44,640 nt of DNA, taken from assembly GCA_020630435.1 (NCBI GenBank), contig JAHDBJ010000022.1, forward strand, positions 1 to 44,640, given 5' to 3'. Shown here in pieces: positions 14,657 through 22,872 of the stretch. Source of the DNA: Saprospiraceae bacterium (GTDB lineage: Bacteria > Bacteroidota > Bacteroidia > Chitinophagales > Saprospiraceae). The notes beneath the pieces were generated by a model. The model was not told where the DNA came from. It saw only the letters and a program-made list of their open reading frames with translations, and did not search any database. Every line of letters begins with the position of its first letter. Position 1 is the stretch's first letter. The translations under genes were made by a program, and so were the position numbers.

Positions 14657-14866
14657 AAAAACCAAACCCTATCTCTAGAGCTTGGCTTTTGCTTTATCTT
14701 CTGTTGCTGTAGCGTGTCTTATCCTTGTGTGACCTTTGTAAGCGTAGGTTTAGAAGGAGATATAATCTCCTTCCATCCTGCTCTTTTTTGTATTGCCTAG
14801 TCTTGAACTCTTGTACCATCAGGGCTTCTTTTTTAGTTTTTATTCTTGAATACTTCCGCCATCATG
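14657..14866 (-). repeat. Linker unit after the Tae4-immunity gene
   Basis: On the minus strand: HDGGSIQE-stop frame (14866-14840), linker, PDGTRVQD-stop frame (14823-14797), linker, GCAGGATG, hairpin GAAGGAGAT-TAT-ATCTCCTTC (14753-14773), TAAACCTACGCTTACAAAGG, then the terminator-like stem AGCCAAGC / GTTTGGTTTT (about 14657-14691). Flanks match the unit at 13157-13308 closely, while the hairpin stem is different. The lipoprotein stop codon at 14862 is inside the first CATGATGG. Confidence 0.75.
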
Positions 14867-15290
14867 GGACAGTATAGACACCTTGAAACCTAAATTCTTT
14901 ATCAAACTTTCCTACTAAAAAAATTAAGTTGTACTTTTCTTTATAACCTGTATTATAGTTAATTTGGTATAAAGTATCTATCCCATTACCTTTTGAAACA
15001 GAATAGATTGTCTTAGGAGGAGGGCTTATTTGATCAATATAGTTTTTAAAAAGATCCTTAGCATCAATCATTTCATTAAATTTTTCCTCTAGACCACAAA
15101 CTCCACATTTTATTGTATTATCCGAGTTACGAATCAAATGCTCTTCATTACCTATATCAATTGCTTCCACAAAACTATCCCAGAAATTAATTAGAGCTAC
15201 ATTTTTAGTAGGTTCTTTCGTAGAATTTATTTCACAACTTGAAAAAACACCTAAAATAAAGATAACTAAGTAGACTTTATTTTTTTTCAT
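14862..15290 (-). CDS. Lipoprotein, probable immunity to the Tae4-type amidase
   Basis: I chose the start MKKNKVYLVIFILGVFSSC (15290), giving 142 residues with the lipobox Cys at position 19; an in-frame ATG at 15317 would add nine residues before the signal peptide and overlap the preceding module. The mature domain includes a CGVCG pair and a helix EKFNEMIDAKDLFKNYI. Tae4 effectors are normally neutralised by periplasmic Tai4 proteins; this one shows no clear Tai4 motif, so the pairing rests on position (11 bp after the amidase fragment) and on being periplasmic. Confidence 0.65.
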   Translation of the reverse strand: MKKNKVYLVIFILGVFSSCEINSTKEPTKNVALINFWDSFVEAIDIGNEEHLIRNSDNTIKCGVCGLEEKFNEMIDAKDLFKNYIDQISPPPKTIYSVSKGNGIDTLYQINYNTGYKEKYNLIFLVGKFDKEFRFQGVYTVP

Positions 15291-15301
15291 TTTTATATTT
15301 T

Positions 15302-15688
15302 TTATTTCATCTCCCAAAATAATACTTCCGATGATTTTGTTAAATCCGACATATCCAGATAATTTTCTGAAAAATCAGGAAAATTTCTTCTGAACCATGT
15401 ATTAACAGTTCCTACACCTCTTAGCGTTTTACCCCACCATAAATCTATATGATCTCCTGTTCTTGCTTGTCCAGGAGCTCTTCGCCAATAATCTTTAAAG
15501 AAGATAATACCTTTTTTCCCTTTTACGAACTCAAAATAATTTTCTCCTGTAAGCTTTACAGCTTTTGAAATGCCATTAATTTTGTTGTTTTTCAACCAGT
15601 TTGCTAGGTCTTGAGCCCTAATAGTATGCCTAAATCCTACTGAACAACTCCAACACTTAGTACCTCCTGGTATACTCCCCCTTACCTC
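15302..15688 (-). pseudogene. Truncated Tae4-type peptidoglycan amidase module
   Basis: The frame is open from a TGA at 15689-15691 to the stop at 15302 (128 codons), with a TTG at 15595 as the only near start. It carries the C-terminal half of the T6SS amidase Tae4 family: GFRHTIRAQDLANWL, KGIIFFKDYWRRAPGQ, TGDHIDLWWG with the catalytic His, and the ending SSEVLFWEM. The N-terminal block with the catalytic Cys is missing, so it should be inactive alone. Tae4 cleaves the D-Glu-mDAP bond of peptidoglycan. It is probably a broken or displaced RHS tip module with its lipoprotein immunity gene still attached. Confidence 0.75.
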
Positions 15689-15701
15689 TCACCCCATCAT
15701 A

Positions 15702-15745
15702 AAAAACAATGCCAAGATCTATTGCTAGAACTTGGCATCTGTTTT
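15702..15745 (-). terminator. Terminator of the RHS/immunity operon
   Basis: On the minus strand ATGCCAAG (loop TTCTAGCAATAGAT) CTTGGCAT, extended by an AAAACA/TGTTTT pair and a T run. It lies 20 bp after the stop of the lipoprotein at 15766. The loop resembles TCTAGAGATAGG of the terminator-like stems at 12993 and 14657. Confidence 0.7.
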
Positions 15746-15765
15746 ATTCTTTTCAAACTATTGAA

Positions 15766-16626
15766 TTAAAAATCAATCCACTTGATATTATCACCTCTTA
15801 GTTGATATATTCCATTTTGAAAACGATTACTACAATCGTAATCAAAAAAAGGAATTATCTTTTGTTTTTTATTTCTGATATTGAAAATGACTAAGAGTTT
15901 TTCAGTGTTAAACACCAGTTCGCCATCATAGATTGAAGCATCTGAAAATTTAATAGGTCTAATTTCAGAAATATCCTCAATTTTAAATATAGTTTGTTTA
16001 TTTTGATTTAATATCTCATGAGTCTTATTTTTATGATTAATAATATCATAAATCTCACCTGTTTTAATATCTAAAAGTTTGTTTTTTGCAACCTTGAAAT
16101 CAACTGTATCACCTACTACATATTCAATTTCACAGTATTTTTTATTAAAAATCAAGGTATTAGACTTAGGGTTGAAGTAATAAGATTTATAATTAAAATC
16201 TTCTTCTAATACCCTTTTATTTTTAGGATAATAAAAAGTTAAGCTATCTATCAGCTCTAATTTTGCATTAAATCTTAAAAGTTTAATTGGTTTTATTATA
16301 TCTGTTCTATATTTTAACTCTGAATCAAAATGTATTAATCCAATCTCATTATTTCCATTTATTAACTCTATTAAATCTGTTGGATTAATATTTATCTTTT
16401 GATTTTTTTTTACTTTCTGATCTATTCTAGATATTTGTAAAAGCCTATTATTCTCAAATAATATTAGATTGCTATCATTAAATGTATAATGGGTCTTATT
16501 TAAATCTTTAATTTCAAATTGAGTTAGGTTAATTTTATTTTCACTTTCATTGATTTCTGAATTTATAAAATTACAATTAACAATAAAACAAAGAATAAAA
16601 AATAATATTATATATATTTTAAACAT
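15766..16626 (-). CDS. Lipoprotein, probable immunity protein for the RHS toxin
   Basis: A 286-residue protein with signal and lipobox MFKIYIILFFILCFIVNC (Cys18). The mature part is a run of short beta-strands (KLELIDSLTFYY, TLIFNKKY, KLLVIFNIRN), perhaps a beta-propeller or repeated meander; no family is recognised. It begins 12 bp after the stop of the RHS gene and ends at a strong terminator, as expected for a cognate immunity gene. Lipidation implies protection in the periplasm against a toxin acting there. Confidence 0.65.
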   Translation of the reverse strand: MFKIYIILFFILCFIVNCNFINSEINESENKINLTQFEIKDLNKTHYTFNDSNLILFENNRLLQISRIDQKVKKNQKININPTDLIELINGNNEIGLIHFDSELKYRTDIIKPIKLLRFNAKLELIDSLTFYYPKNKRVLEEDFNYKSYYFNPKSNTLIFNKKYCEIEYVVGDTVDFKVAKNKLLDIKTGEIYDIINHKNKTHEILNQNKQTIFKIEDISEIRPIKFSDASIYDGELVFNTEKLLVIFNIRNKKQKIIPFFDYDCSNRFQNGIYQLRGDNIKWIDF

Positions 16627-16638
16627 AATTATTTTTTT

Positions 16639-19600
16639 TTAAAAATTTCCTTCCATTTCTAGCTTCCTTTTCTTCCTCTTTTGATTATTCCAAACTTTTT
16701 GTCTGAGACCTTTCATTGTATTCCATCTCTTAAAATCTCGATAACTACCTACACGTGAGTTTTTTGGAACACGGGGGGGAAGGGTTCCTGATGAAGTTGG
16801 AACTGTTCCATCTTCTAAGATTTCATTGCTATTTCTATCTCTAACTACATTGACATGGGTTCCATCGTTTGTCATATCTCCTGATTCTCTTTCTTCGAAA
16901 TCACTTATATCATACATATCATTAAGGATTGAATTCGCATTAGTTCTACTATTTACCAGAACCTCAAACTCTTCAGGAGAATCTGCTTGGTCACTACTTG
17001 AATTGTACTTAGTTCCATCTGTCCCAGTAAATTCTATTTCTAAACCTTCTTTACTCGCATACCTAATTAATAACTTACAAGCCATATCAGCACAATCAGA
17101 TTTCTCTCCATTTTTCTGCATATCTTTAATTTCAGACGTTACAAATTTTTGATAACCTTCTACGTCTTTAGCTTCCCATTTTCGTATTGGTGTCCAAGAA
17201 GTGTCAACTGCCATACCATCAGGATCTGTAAAAGCTATTGGATTATTCAAAACATAGTTATAACCAGAATAAGAAGCATACTTTTCCGCCAATGGATCCA
17301 CGCTAGTCCACCTAGCGATGCTTGAATCATACCACCGAGCCCCATAATCGTTGAGGTTGATGTCAAAATCTGTGTTGAGTTCCTTTCCATTATACTGATA
17401 GGGAGTGACTTTGCCATTCACTCTTTGCGACCATTCTCCTTCCATATTCATTCCAAAGGGGTAATAGTGGTTTTGTTGTAGGATTTCGGTCTTGTCAATA
17501 ATACCACTGCCATCTCTATCTGCAAAAGTGACTCTAGTATTTCCTAAATGGTCTTTGATGCTATACTCGTATTGCATACTACCATCAGCCTTTGGTGTCA
17601 AGCGTCCTTCACTATGATAAACGGCTTCTAACTTTCCATTAGTATACTCGACTCCTCCTATATAATCTTTGGTTGTTAAGACTGTTCCATTTTCGTCTTT
17701 TACTATTTTTCTCAACTTCACCCCTGCCGCATCGTATAAAAACGCTATGGTTCCTTTTCCATCGACTTTTATAAGCTCTGGTAAATTTAGGAAATTATAT
17801 TGTATTTCCGTAATATCTTTATTAGAATCAGTTAACATATTCCCAGCATTATCATACGTAAAGGAGGTACTGCCTCTCTGCCCTTTGTTATTAGAAGCTG
17901 TATTTTCGGTTACACTTGATAATCGACCTCCAGCATAATTATATACTAAAGCATCAATATTTTGATACATTAAATCTCCATTATTATAATATTCACCTGT
18001 CCACCCTGTTCTATTTAAAGACTCAATGTCTCCTACTTTTGTGTAACTTCCTATACTCATATTATAACGACCTAATACTGGATTAACTCCTCCACTTTCT
18101 TGACGTACATAGGTCGTATGGTTGGCAGTTTTAATACGATCCAAAGCATCATATGTTATGTCATACCGTTGTTTATCTTCACAGATAATCTGCCAATCTA
18201 CAGCATCAATGTTTGTCCCATTGTATTCTAATTTCATCGCAAAAAGGTCATTATCTCCTGAATTAACACTACTGTCATTACAACAATTGATTCGCTCAAA
18301 ATCATATTGAGTCAAGTTTCCACTTGTGCCTTCTCTACCTTTTATGTAGTAAAACATTCGCTCTCCTTCCCAAAGAATTTCAATATGCAAGTATTTATCC
18401 GTACCATTGTCTTTGGTTTTGATGCCAATGTGAATCCCATCATGAATAATACCTTCATTGGTCAACCAAGCTCCTAATTCTGCTGCTAATCCATCATCAT
18501 CACTAGCGTTGATAATATAAGGAAAACCTGTTAAATCAACCGCTTTGTGTCCCATCTGAATTTCATGGATTTCAAATACAGGATTGCTATTATTACTTAA
18601 ATCTATTTTTAAATCATAATCACAAAGTACGGGTTTGCCACAGGCTATTAAATCATCGGAGATGGCATCCAAATCATTTAATTCAGTCATTCGTCCTGCA
18701 TTGTCGTATTTAAAGTCTAAGTTCTGTAAATAAAACGTTCCATTAGGATTGCCATTGCCTTGATCTCCATGTATTTGCTTCCTAAATAGCCTATCATGGT
18801 TATCATAAGTCAAGTGGCTTAGAATTTGAGTACCATTCAGCCTAGTAGTTAATAATCGTTGGGCATAGTTATCGTAAGACATATTTATGCTATGATTATA
18901 ATTTCCAAAGATAGATGATACGGCTAAATTTTCTATTTTTAGACTATTGGCATCATTGAAAGTATTTGTTACTGTACTACTTCCTCCTAGATGATTGTCT
19001 GTTGTGGTACTGACAACTCTACCTATATCATCATAACTCAGGTCTGTTTTTAGCATCTGACCAGTTCCTAATACCCTAGTTTCAGTATAATCTATCCATG
19101 TTTTGTTCGGTATATAAACCGTTTGGGAATAAACGGTTCCAATACTCAATGAATTGCTTACATAAGTATCAATATTTGGTAAAGCCCCCGTATATAAACC
19201 TGTTGCAACTGGTCGGTCATAATCATCATAATTGGTAGCTATTCGATTATCATTCGGGTCAACCGTAAGTACTAACCTATCTTTATCATCATAGTAATAT
19301 TTAGTTGTTCCATTTTGAGGAATGGTCTTTTGCTTCAAAAGACTCCGATTATTATAAAGATATTCATAGTAAAGATTATCGGGACGATAAACCCGATACA
19401 ATTGATTTTGGTTATTGAATTCATATTTGGTATCAATTGGTTGATTGGCATCATCAAATTTTCGCACCAAAACGGTTCGTCCAAGTAGATCTGTATAAGT
19501 TTCGGTATGGTGTCCAAGGGGGTCGGTTGTTCTAGTCATATTCAATGCGTTAACAGTATGAATATTGCTACCTATCGTCAACGGAAAAGTATTTGTCCCA

Positions 19601-22600
19601 TAAACGATATCGGTATCTCCAATAGTTGGAGAACTTGTTTTTATCACTCGATTTAAAGGAGAGTCTTCATAGGTTGTAGTTATCGTTTCTTCTGCTCCTA
19701 AGTTTTGCTCTGTAACCTGTCGTCCATTCTCATCATAAGTCACTCGATGTGCTTCTACATCTGTACCCGTAGGCGAATACCCTAAGTTTTTGGTATATTT
19801 ATACCGCCCTAATCCATCATAGAATTTACTACTACTTTGGGTATATCCACCATCTGGAAAAAGAACCTCTGTATTGACTTCATTTTCAGCAAATCCGTCT
19901 AATTTATATTTATACACAAAATCTGTTTTTATCGTTCTGCCTCCGTCGGCTGGAGCTATGATTTTATTTAACCGTTGGTAGTCATCATACTCATAGCTTG
20001 TCACTAGACCATTTTCATCGGTTATCGTTTTTAATAAGCCCGTATTCGGATAGCCATGGTAAGTATAGGAAGTACTTAAGTCCAAATAACTTTTGGACAT
20101 TAATAAATCACCATCCCATACTAAAATGGTTGGATGAAGACGAAAACTAGCATCTGCTTTAGCTTTATAAAACCTTGAAACCTTACCATCATTAGTCCAG
20201 TCCGTTGCTTGACCCGCTAAGAAAAATCCCTCATTCCTAAAATCATAGAATTTGTGAGAAACTATATTTCCATTATCTAGTTTGAAATCTGATTTTGTAC
20301 CATTTATTGTGACGCCATTAAGTATTTGCTTCGTTTCTAATGGCAAGGATAGGATATTTTTATTAGTTAAAAATTGATATTGGCTTCCAAATTCAAATGG
20401 ATACTTATAGGTCTTTATCTCTGTTAAATTGGAATTATTGGATGTCGTTTCTGATTGTAACAAGTCATAACTGTTGTAAGCATACATTTTTTGTCTGACT
20501 ATATTCCCATTGGAGGTATAGTTAATCTCTGTAGATGATGTTGGTTCATATTTATCTAGATATCTTACGTAAGATGCTGCTTCAATCGCATGTAAGGCTC
20601 GATCTTTTGACAAAACTCTATTTTTATATATAGCTCTTACTGGCTCTCTTGGATGAATTGATTCATAATTAAAAATTTCTTTTAACTGAAGTATGCCTGC
20701 ATCATTATAGACTTTCTTTTCTAATAACTTCCCTCGTTCAAATGATTTGTTAATTAAGGGCATATTAGGTGAAACATCTATATTAAGCGTTGAGACAAAA
20801 TTGTCATCTGGATTCGTCAAATTATTTGAAAATATATTTTCAACATAACCATTACCTTCTCCATGGTATTCTTTTATCTTCTCATAACTCACATATCGTC
20901 CATTTGTATAACTTGTAAAACCTGAGGAGTTACTTGAAAATGTTTTGATTTGGTAAAAACTATTCGCTCCACCTGTCACCACAGGGATATCATAAGTATT
21001 CCAAAAATATTTATACTCGCCTCCTAAAATTCCATTTTCATAGAAGTATATCTTTTCAATTTTTTCTGCTCCTTCTCCTGCATCATGCACTATCTTTTTA
21101 ACCCTTACTCCTCCTCCAACTTCACTTCTATTCACTATGCTCAATGCTCCTGTTGACAAGTTTCTAGTCACTATTTTTGAATATTGATTCGGCTCAAATT
21201 CAAACCTTGTATAACCTCCTGTTGGATAATTTATCCTCTCTAGCATACCTACTGTACAAAGATTATTTGCTTTCCTTTTATCAAAATAATTCGAAAATTC
21301 TGCATCTGTTGGAGGAGAATTTACAAATGTTTGAGGCCCAGAATTCACTCCATTATAATAACCCCAATGGTCTGTTAAAATATCTCTAGGTAAATAATCT
21401 GGTAGTGCTATTGCATCATTATATTTTAAAATATAAGGAGGTTTACCTTCTTCTGTTACCTTTTCAAGGGTCAACCGTTTTGTTGAATTTTCTATATATT
21501 CAAAATTAAATCGTTTCCTATTATAAGCTTGTTTATAACGAATTGTTATTCCATCCAATTTCAACCACTTCACTTCATCCCAAATTGGTGAACCTCCATG
21601 TGTACAATCTGAAGCATTCCCCCAGCGTTCTTGACGTTCTATTATCCATTCAGATAGCGGATATTCTAATTGTTCTTGAGGTTCTTCACTATTTAATAAC
21701 ACTTCATAATTAGGTGTTGTAATACGTTCTAAATAAGATGGTTTTATTAATGAGCCTGAAAGATAATCTGGATTCCACTGGTCACTTAAACTGCTTGGAT
21801 TACCGCCAAACCAATACCATTCGTTTATATCAGCCTCTTCTTGATGAAAATTTCTAGTCATGCTCCTACTAAAGGATACTGTTTTAACATCATCTCTATA
21901 ACTGTAAGTCGTTTCTTTTTGATTATAAGGATTAACGACTTTTACCAAATGCCAAGTATTGTACTTTTTCATTGTATCATCAATATCACAAAGTGAAAAG
22001 AATTCCTGACTATATTCACAGGCTTTTAATTCATTTCCCTCTGTATTAAAGTAATCTCCAAAGTAATAGATAAACCCTGTCGGCATAGTTACCTTAAATC
22101 CAGCAATTTTATAATCTATAATATCTGTATTAAGCAACGTACCATTGCTAAACATATCATAAGTCTCTCCTTCTACTATATTTAATTCAATTTTTACATT
22201 TTTATTAGAAGCCACTTTCCACTCTCCATCATGTCCCATATAAAACTTCGCTGAAAAACCGTTGAAATTTAGGATAAATTCATCTGGTTCTGAGTCTACT
22301 AAAATTTGAAATTTAGTAATATCTTCATAATTACAAAGCTGCTCCATTGAACTTTGCGATGACCAATTAGCATTATTTAATGCATCTGTATTATAAAAAT
22401 AACCATAGGAATGTTCATCTCTAATTGCTCCTGAGGAATAAATGACCTGTTGTTTTAGTTCATCCTCTATTCCTTTTACAACTCTTGTAATATGACCACC
22501 TGCGGATAAAGACCAACCCGTTCCTAACCAACCTTCATGTTCGTTAATCCGAATTCCTGATGAATTATAATCTAAATTAATAGGGATACTAAACCCTTCA

Positions 22601-22872
22601 TCTTCTATTGTATATAAAGGAATACCTATATTCGCAGCTCCAGTTGCCATACTTACAGGTACATCTCCATAAGTTGCAAAAGAAGATACTGTTGAACTAG
22701 GGTAATTAATATTTGGAACATGTTGTGCATTTATTATCTGGAGTGATAATAGTAATAAAGTAATAATTGAAAATATTTTTATTGAAAATTTTATATCATA
22801 ATATAAGTTCATAACAAAATGTTTTTGACTTTTCTTAAATATTATAAATGAATTAGAAAAAAGGTTAGACAT
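16639..22872 (-). CDS. RHS-repeat polymorphic toxin with C-terminal Cys/His domain
   Basis: A 2077-residue secreted RHS/YD-repeat protein. A Sec signal (core IITLLLLSLQIINAQ, about 36-50) leads into the Bacteroidota RHS N-terminal domain (SFATYGDVPVSMATGAANI), many YD repeats (YDNAGRMTEL, YDALDRIKTA), and an RHS core-associated domain ending YNYVLNNPIAFTDPDG at 1886. The variable tip (1887-2077) has Cys1927 in SDCADMACKLL and His2006 in DGTHVNVV, suggesting a papain/NlpC-like peptidase or amidase. The basic C-terminus reads NNQKRKKRKLE. The start ATG overlaps the preceding stop (TAATG); an internal ATG at 22812 gives a more typical signal peptide. Confidence 0.9.
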   Translation of the reverse strand: MSNLFSNSFIIFKKSQKHFVMNLYYDIKFSIKIFSIITLLLLSLQIINAQHVPNINYPSSTVSSFATYGDVPVSMATGAANIGIPLYTIEDEGFSIPINLDYNSSGIRINEHEGWLGTGWSLSAGGHITRVVKGIEDELKQQVIYSSGAIRDEHSYGYFYNTDALNNANWSSQSSMEQLCNYEDITKFQILVDSEPDEFILNFNGFSAKFYMGHDGEWKVASNKNVKIELNIVEGETYDMFSNGTLLNTDIIDYKIAGFKVTMPTGFIYYFGDYFNTEGNELKACEYSQEFFSLCDIDDTMKKYNTWHLVKVVNPYNQKETTYSYRDDVKTVSFSRSMTRNFHQEEADINEWYWFGGNPSSLSDQWNPDYLSGSLIKPSYLERITTPNYEVLLNSEEPQEQLEYPLSEWIIERQERWGNASDCTHGGSPIWDEVKWLKLDGITIRYKQAYNRKRFNFEYIENSTKRLTLEKVTEEGKPPYILKYNDAIALPDYLPRDILTDHWGYYNGVNSGPQTFVNSPPTDAEFSNYFDKRKANNLCTVGMLERINYPTGGYTRFEFEPNQYSKIVTRNLSTGALSIVNRSEVGGGVRVKKIVHDAGEGAEKIEKIYFYENGILGGEYKYFWNTYDIPVVTGGANSFYQIKTFSSNSSGFTSYTNGRYVSYEKIKEYHGEGNGYVENIFSNNLTNPDDNFVSTLNIDVSPNMPLINKSFERGKLLEKKVYNDAGILQLKEIFNYESIHPREPVRAIYKNRVLSKDRALHAIEAASYVRYLDKYEPTSSTEINYTSNGNIVRQKMYAYNSYDLLQSETTSNNSNLTEIKTYKYPFEFGSQYQFLTNKNILSLPLETKQILNGVTINGTKSDFKLDNGNIVSHKFYDFRNEGFFLAGQATDWTNDGKVSRFYKAKADASFRLHPTILVWDGDLLMSKSYLDLSTSYTYHGYPNTGLLKTITDENGLVTSYEYDDYQRLNKIIAPADGGRTIKTDFVYKYKLDGFAENEVNTEVLFPDGGYTQSSSKFYDGLGRYKYTKNLGYSPTGTDVEAHRVTYDENGRQVTEQNLGAEETITTTYEDSPLNRVIKTSSPTIGDTDIVYGTNTFPLTIGSNIHTVNALNMTRTTDPLGHHTETYTDLLGRTVLVRKFDDANQPIDTKYEFNNQNQLYRVYRPDNLYYEYLYNNRSLLKQKTIPQNGTTKYYYDDKDRLVLTVDPNDNRIATNYDDYDRPVATGLYTGALPNIDTYVSNSLSIGTVYSQTVYIPNKTWIDYTETRVLGTGQMLKTDLSYDDIGRVVSTTTDNHLGGSSTVTNTFNDANSLKIENLAVSSIFGNYNHSINMSYDNYAQRLLTTRLNGTQILSHLTYDNHDRLFRKQIHGDQGNGNPNGTFYLQNLDFKYDNAGRMTELNDLDAISDDLIACGKPVLCDYDLKIDLSNNSNPVFEIHEIQMGHKAVDLTGFPYIINASDDDGLAAELGAWLTNEGIIHDGIHIGIKTKDNGTDKYLHIEILWEGERMFYYIKGREGTSGNLTQYDFERINCCNDSSVNSGDNDLFAMKLEYNGTNIDAVDWQIICEDKQRYDITYDALDRIKTANHTTYVRQESGGVNPVLGRYNMSIGSYTKVGDIESLNRTGWTGEYYNNGDLMYQNIDALVYNYAGGRLSSVTENTASNNKGQRGSTSFTYDNAGNMLTDSNKDITEIQYNFLNLPELIKVDGKGTIAFLYDAAGVKLRKIVKDENGTVLTTKDYIGGVEYTNGKLEAVYHSEGRLTPKADGSMQYEYSIKDHLGNTRVTFADRDGSGIIDKTEILQQNHYYPFGMNMEGEWSQRVNGKVTPYQYNGKELNTDFDINLNDYGARWYDSSIARWTSVDPLAEKYASYSGYNYVLNNPIAFTDPDGMAVDTSWTPIRKWEAKDVEGYQKFVTSEIKDMQKNGEKSDCADMACKLLIRYASKEGLEIEFTGTDGTKYNSSSDQADSPEEFEVLVNSRTNANSILNDMYDISDFEERESGDMTNDGTHVNVVRDRNSNEILEDGTVPTSSGTLPPRVPKNSRVGSYRDFKRWNTMKGLRQKVWNNQKRKKRKLEMEGNF

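Noticed and set aside
14530-14712. 60-codon plus-strand ORF
   Set aside because: It lies across the M91 junction and a terminator-like stem, and looks like a shadow of repeats.
12993-14773. Integron attC sites
   Set aside because: The folded-hairpin idea is similar, but the R' and R'' core boxes (GTTRRRY / RYYYAAC) are not recognisable at the ends, and no integrase is visible in the window.
12993-14866. CRISPR array
   Set aside because: Repeats are few, irregularly spaced and contain gene-like modules between them; there are no uniform spacers and no cas genes.
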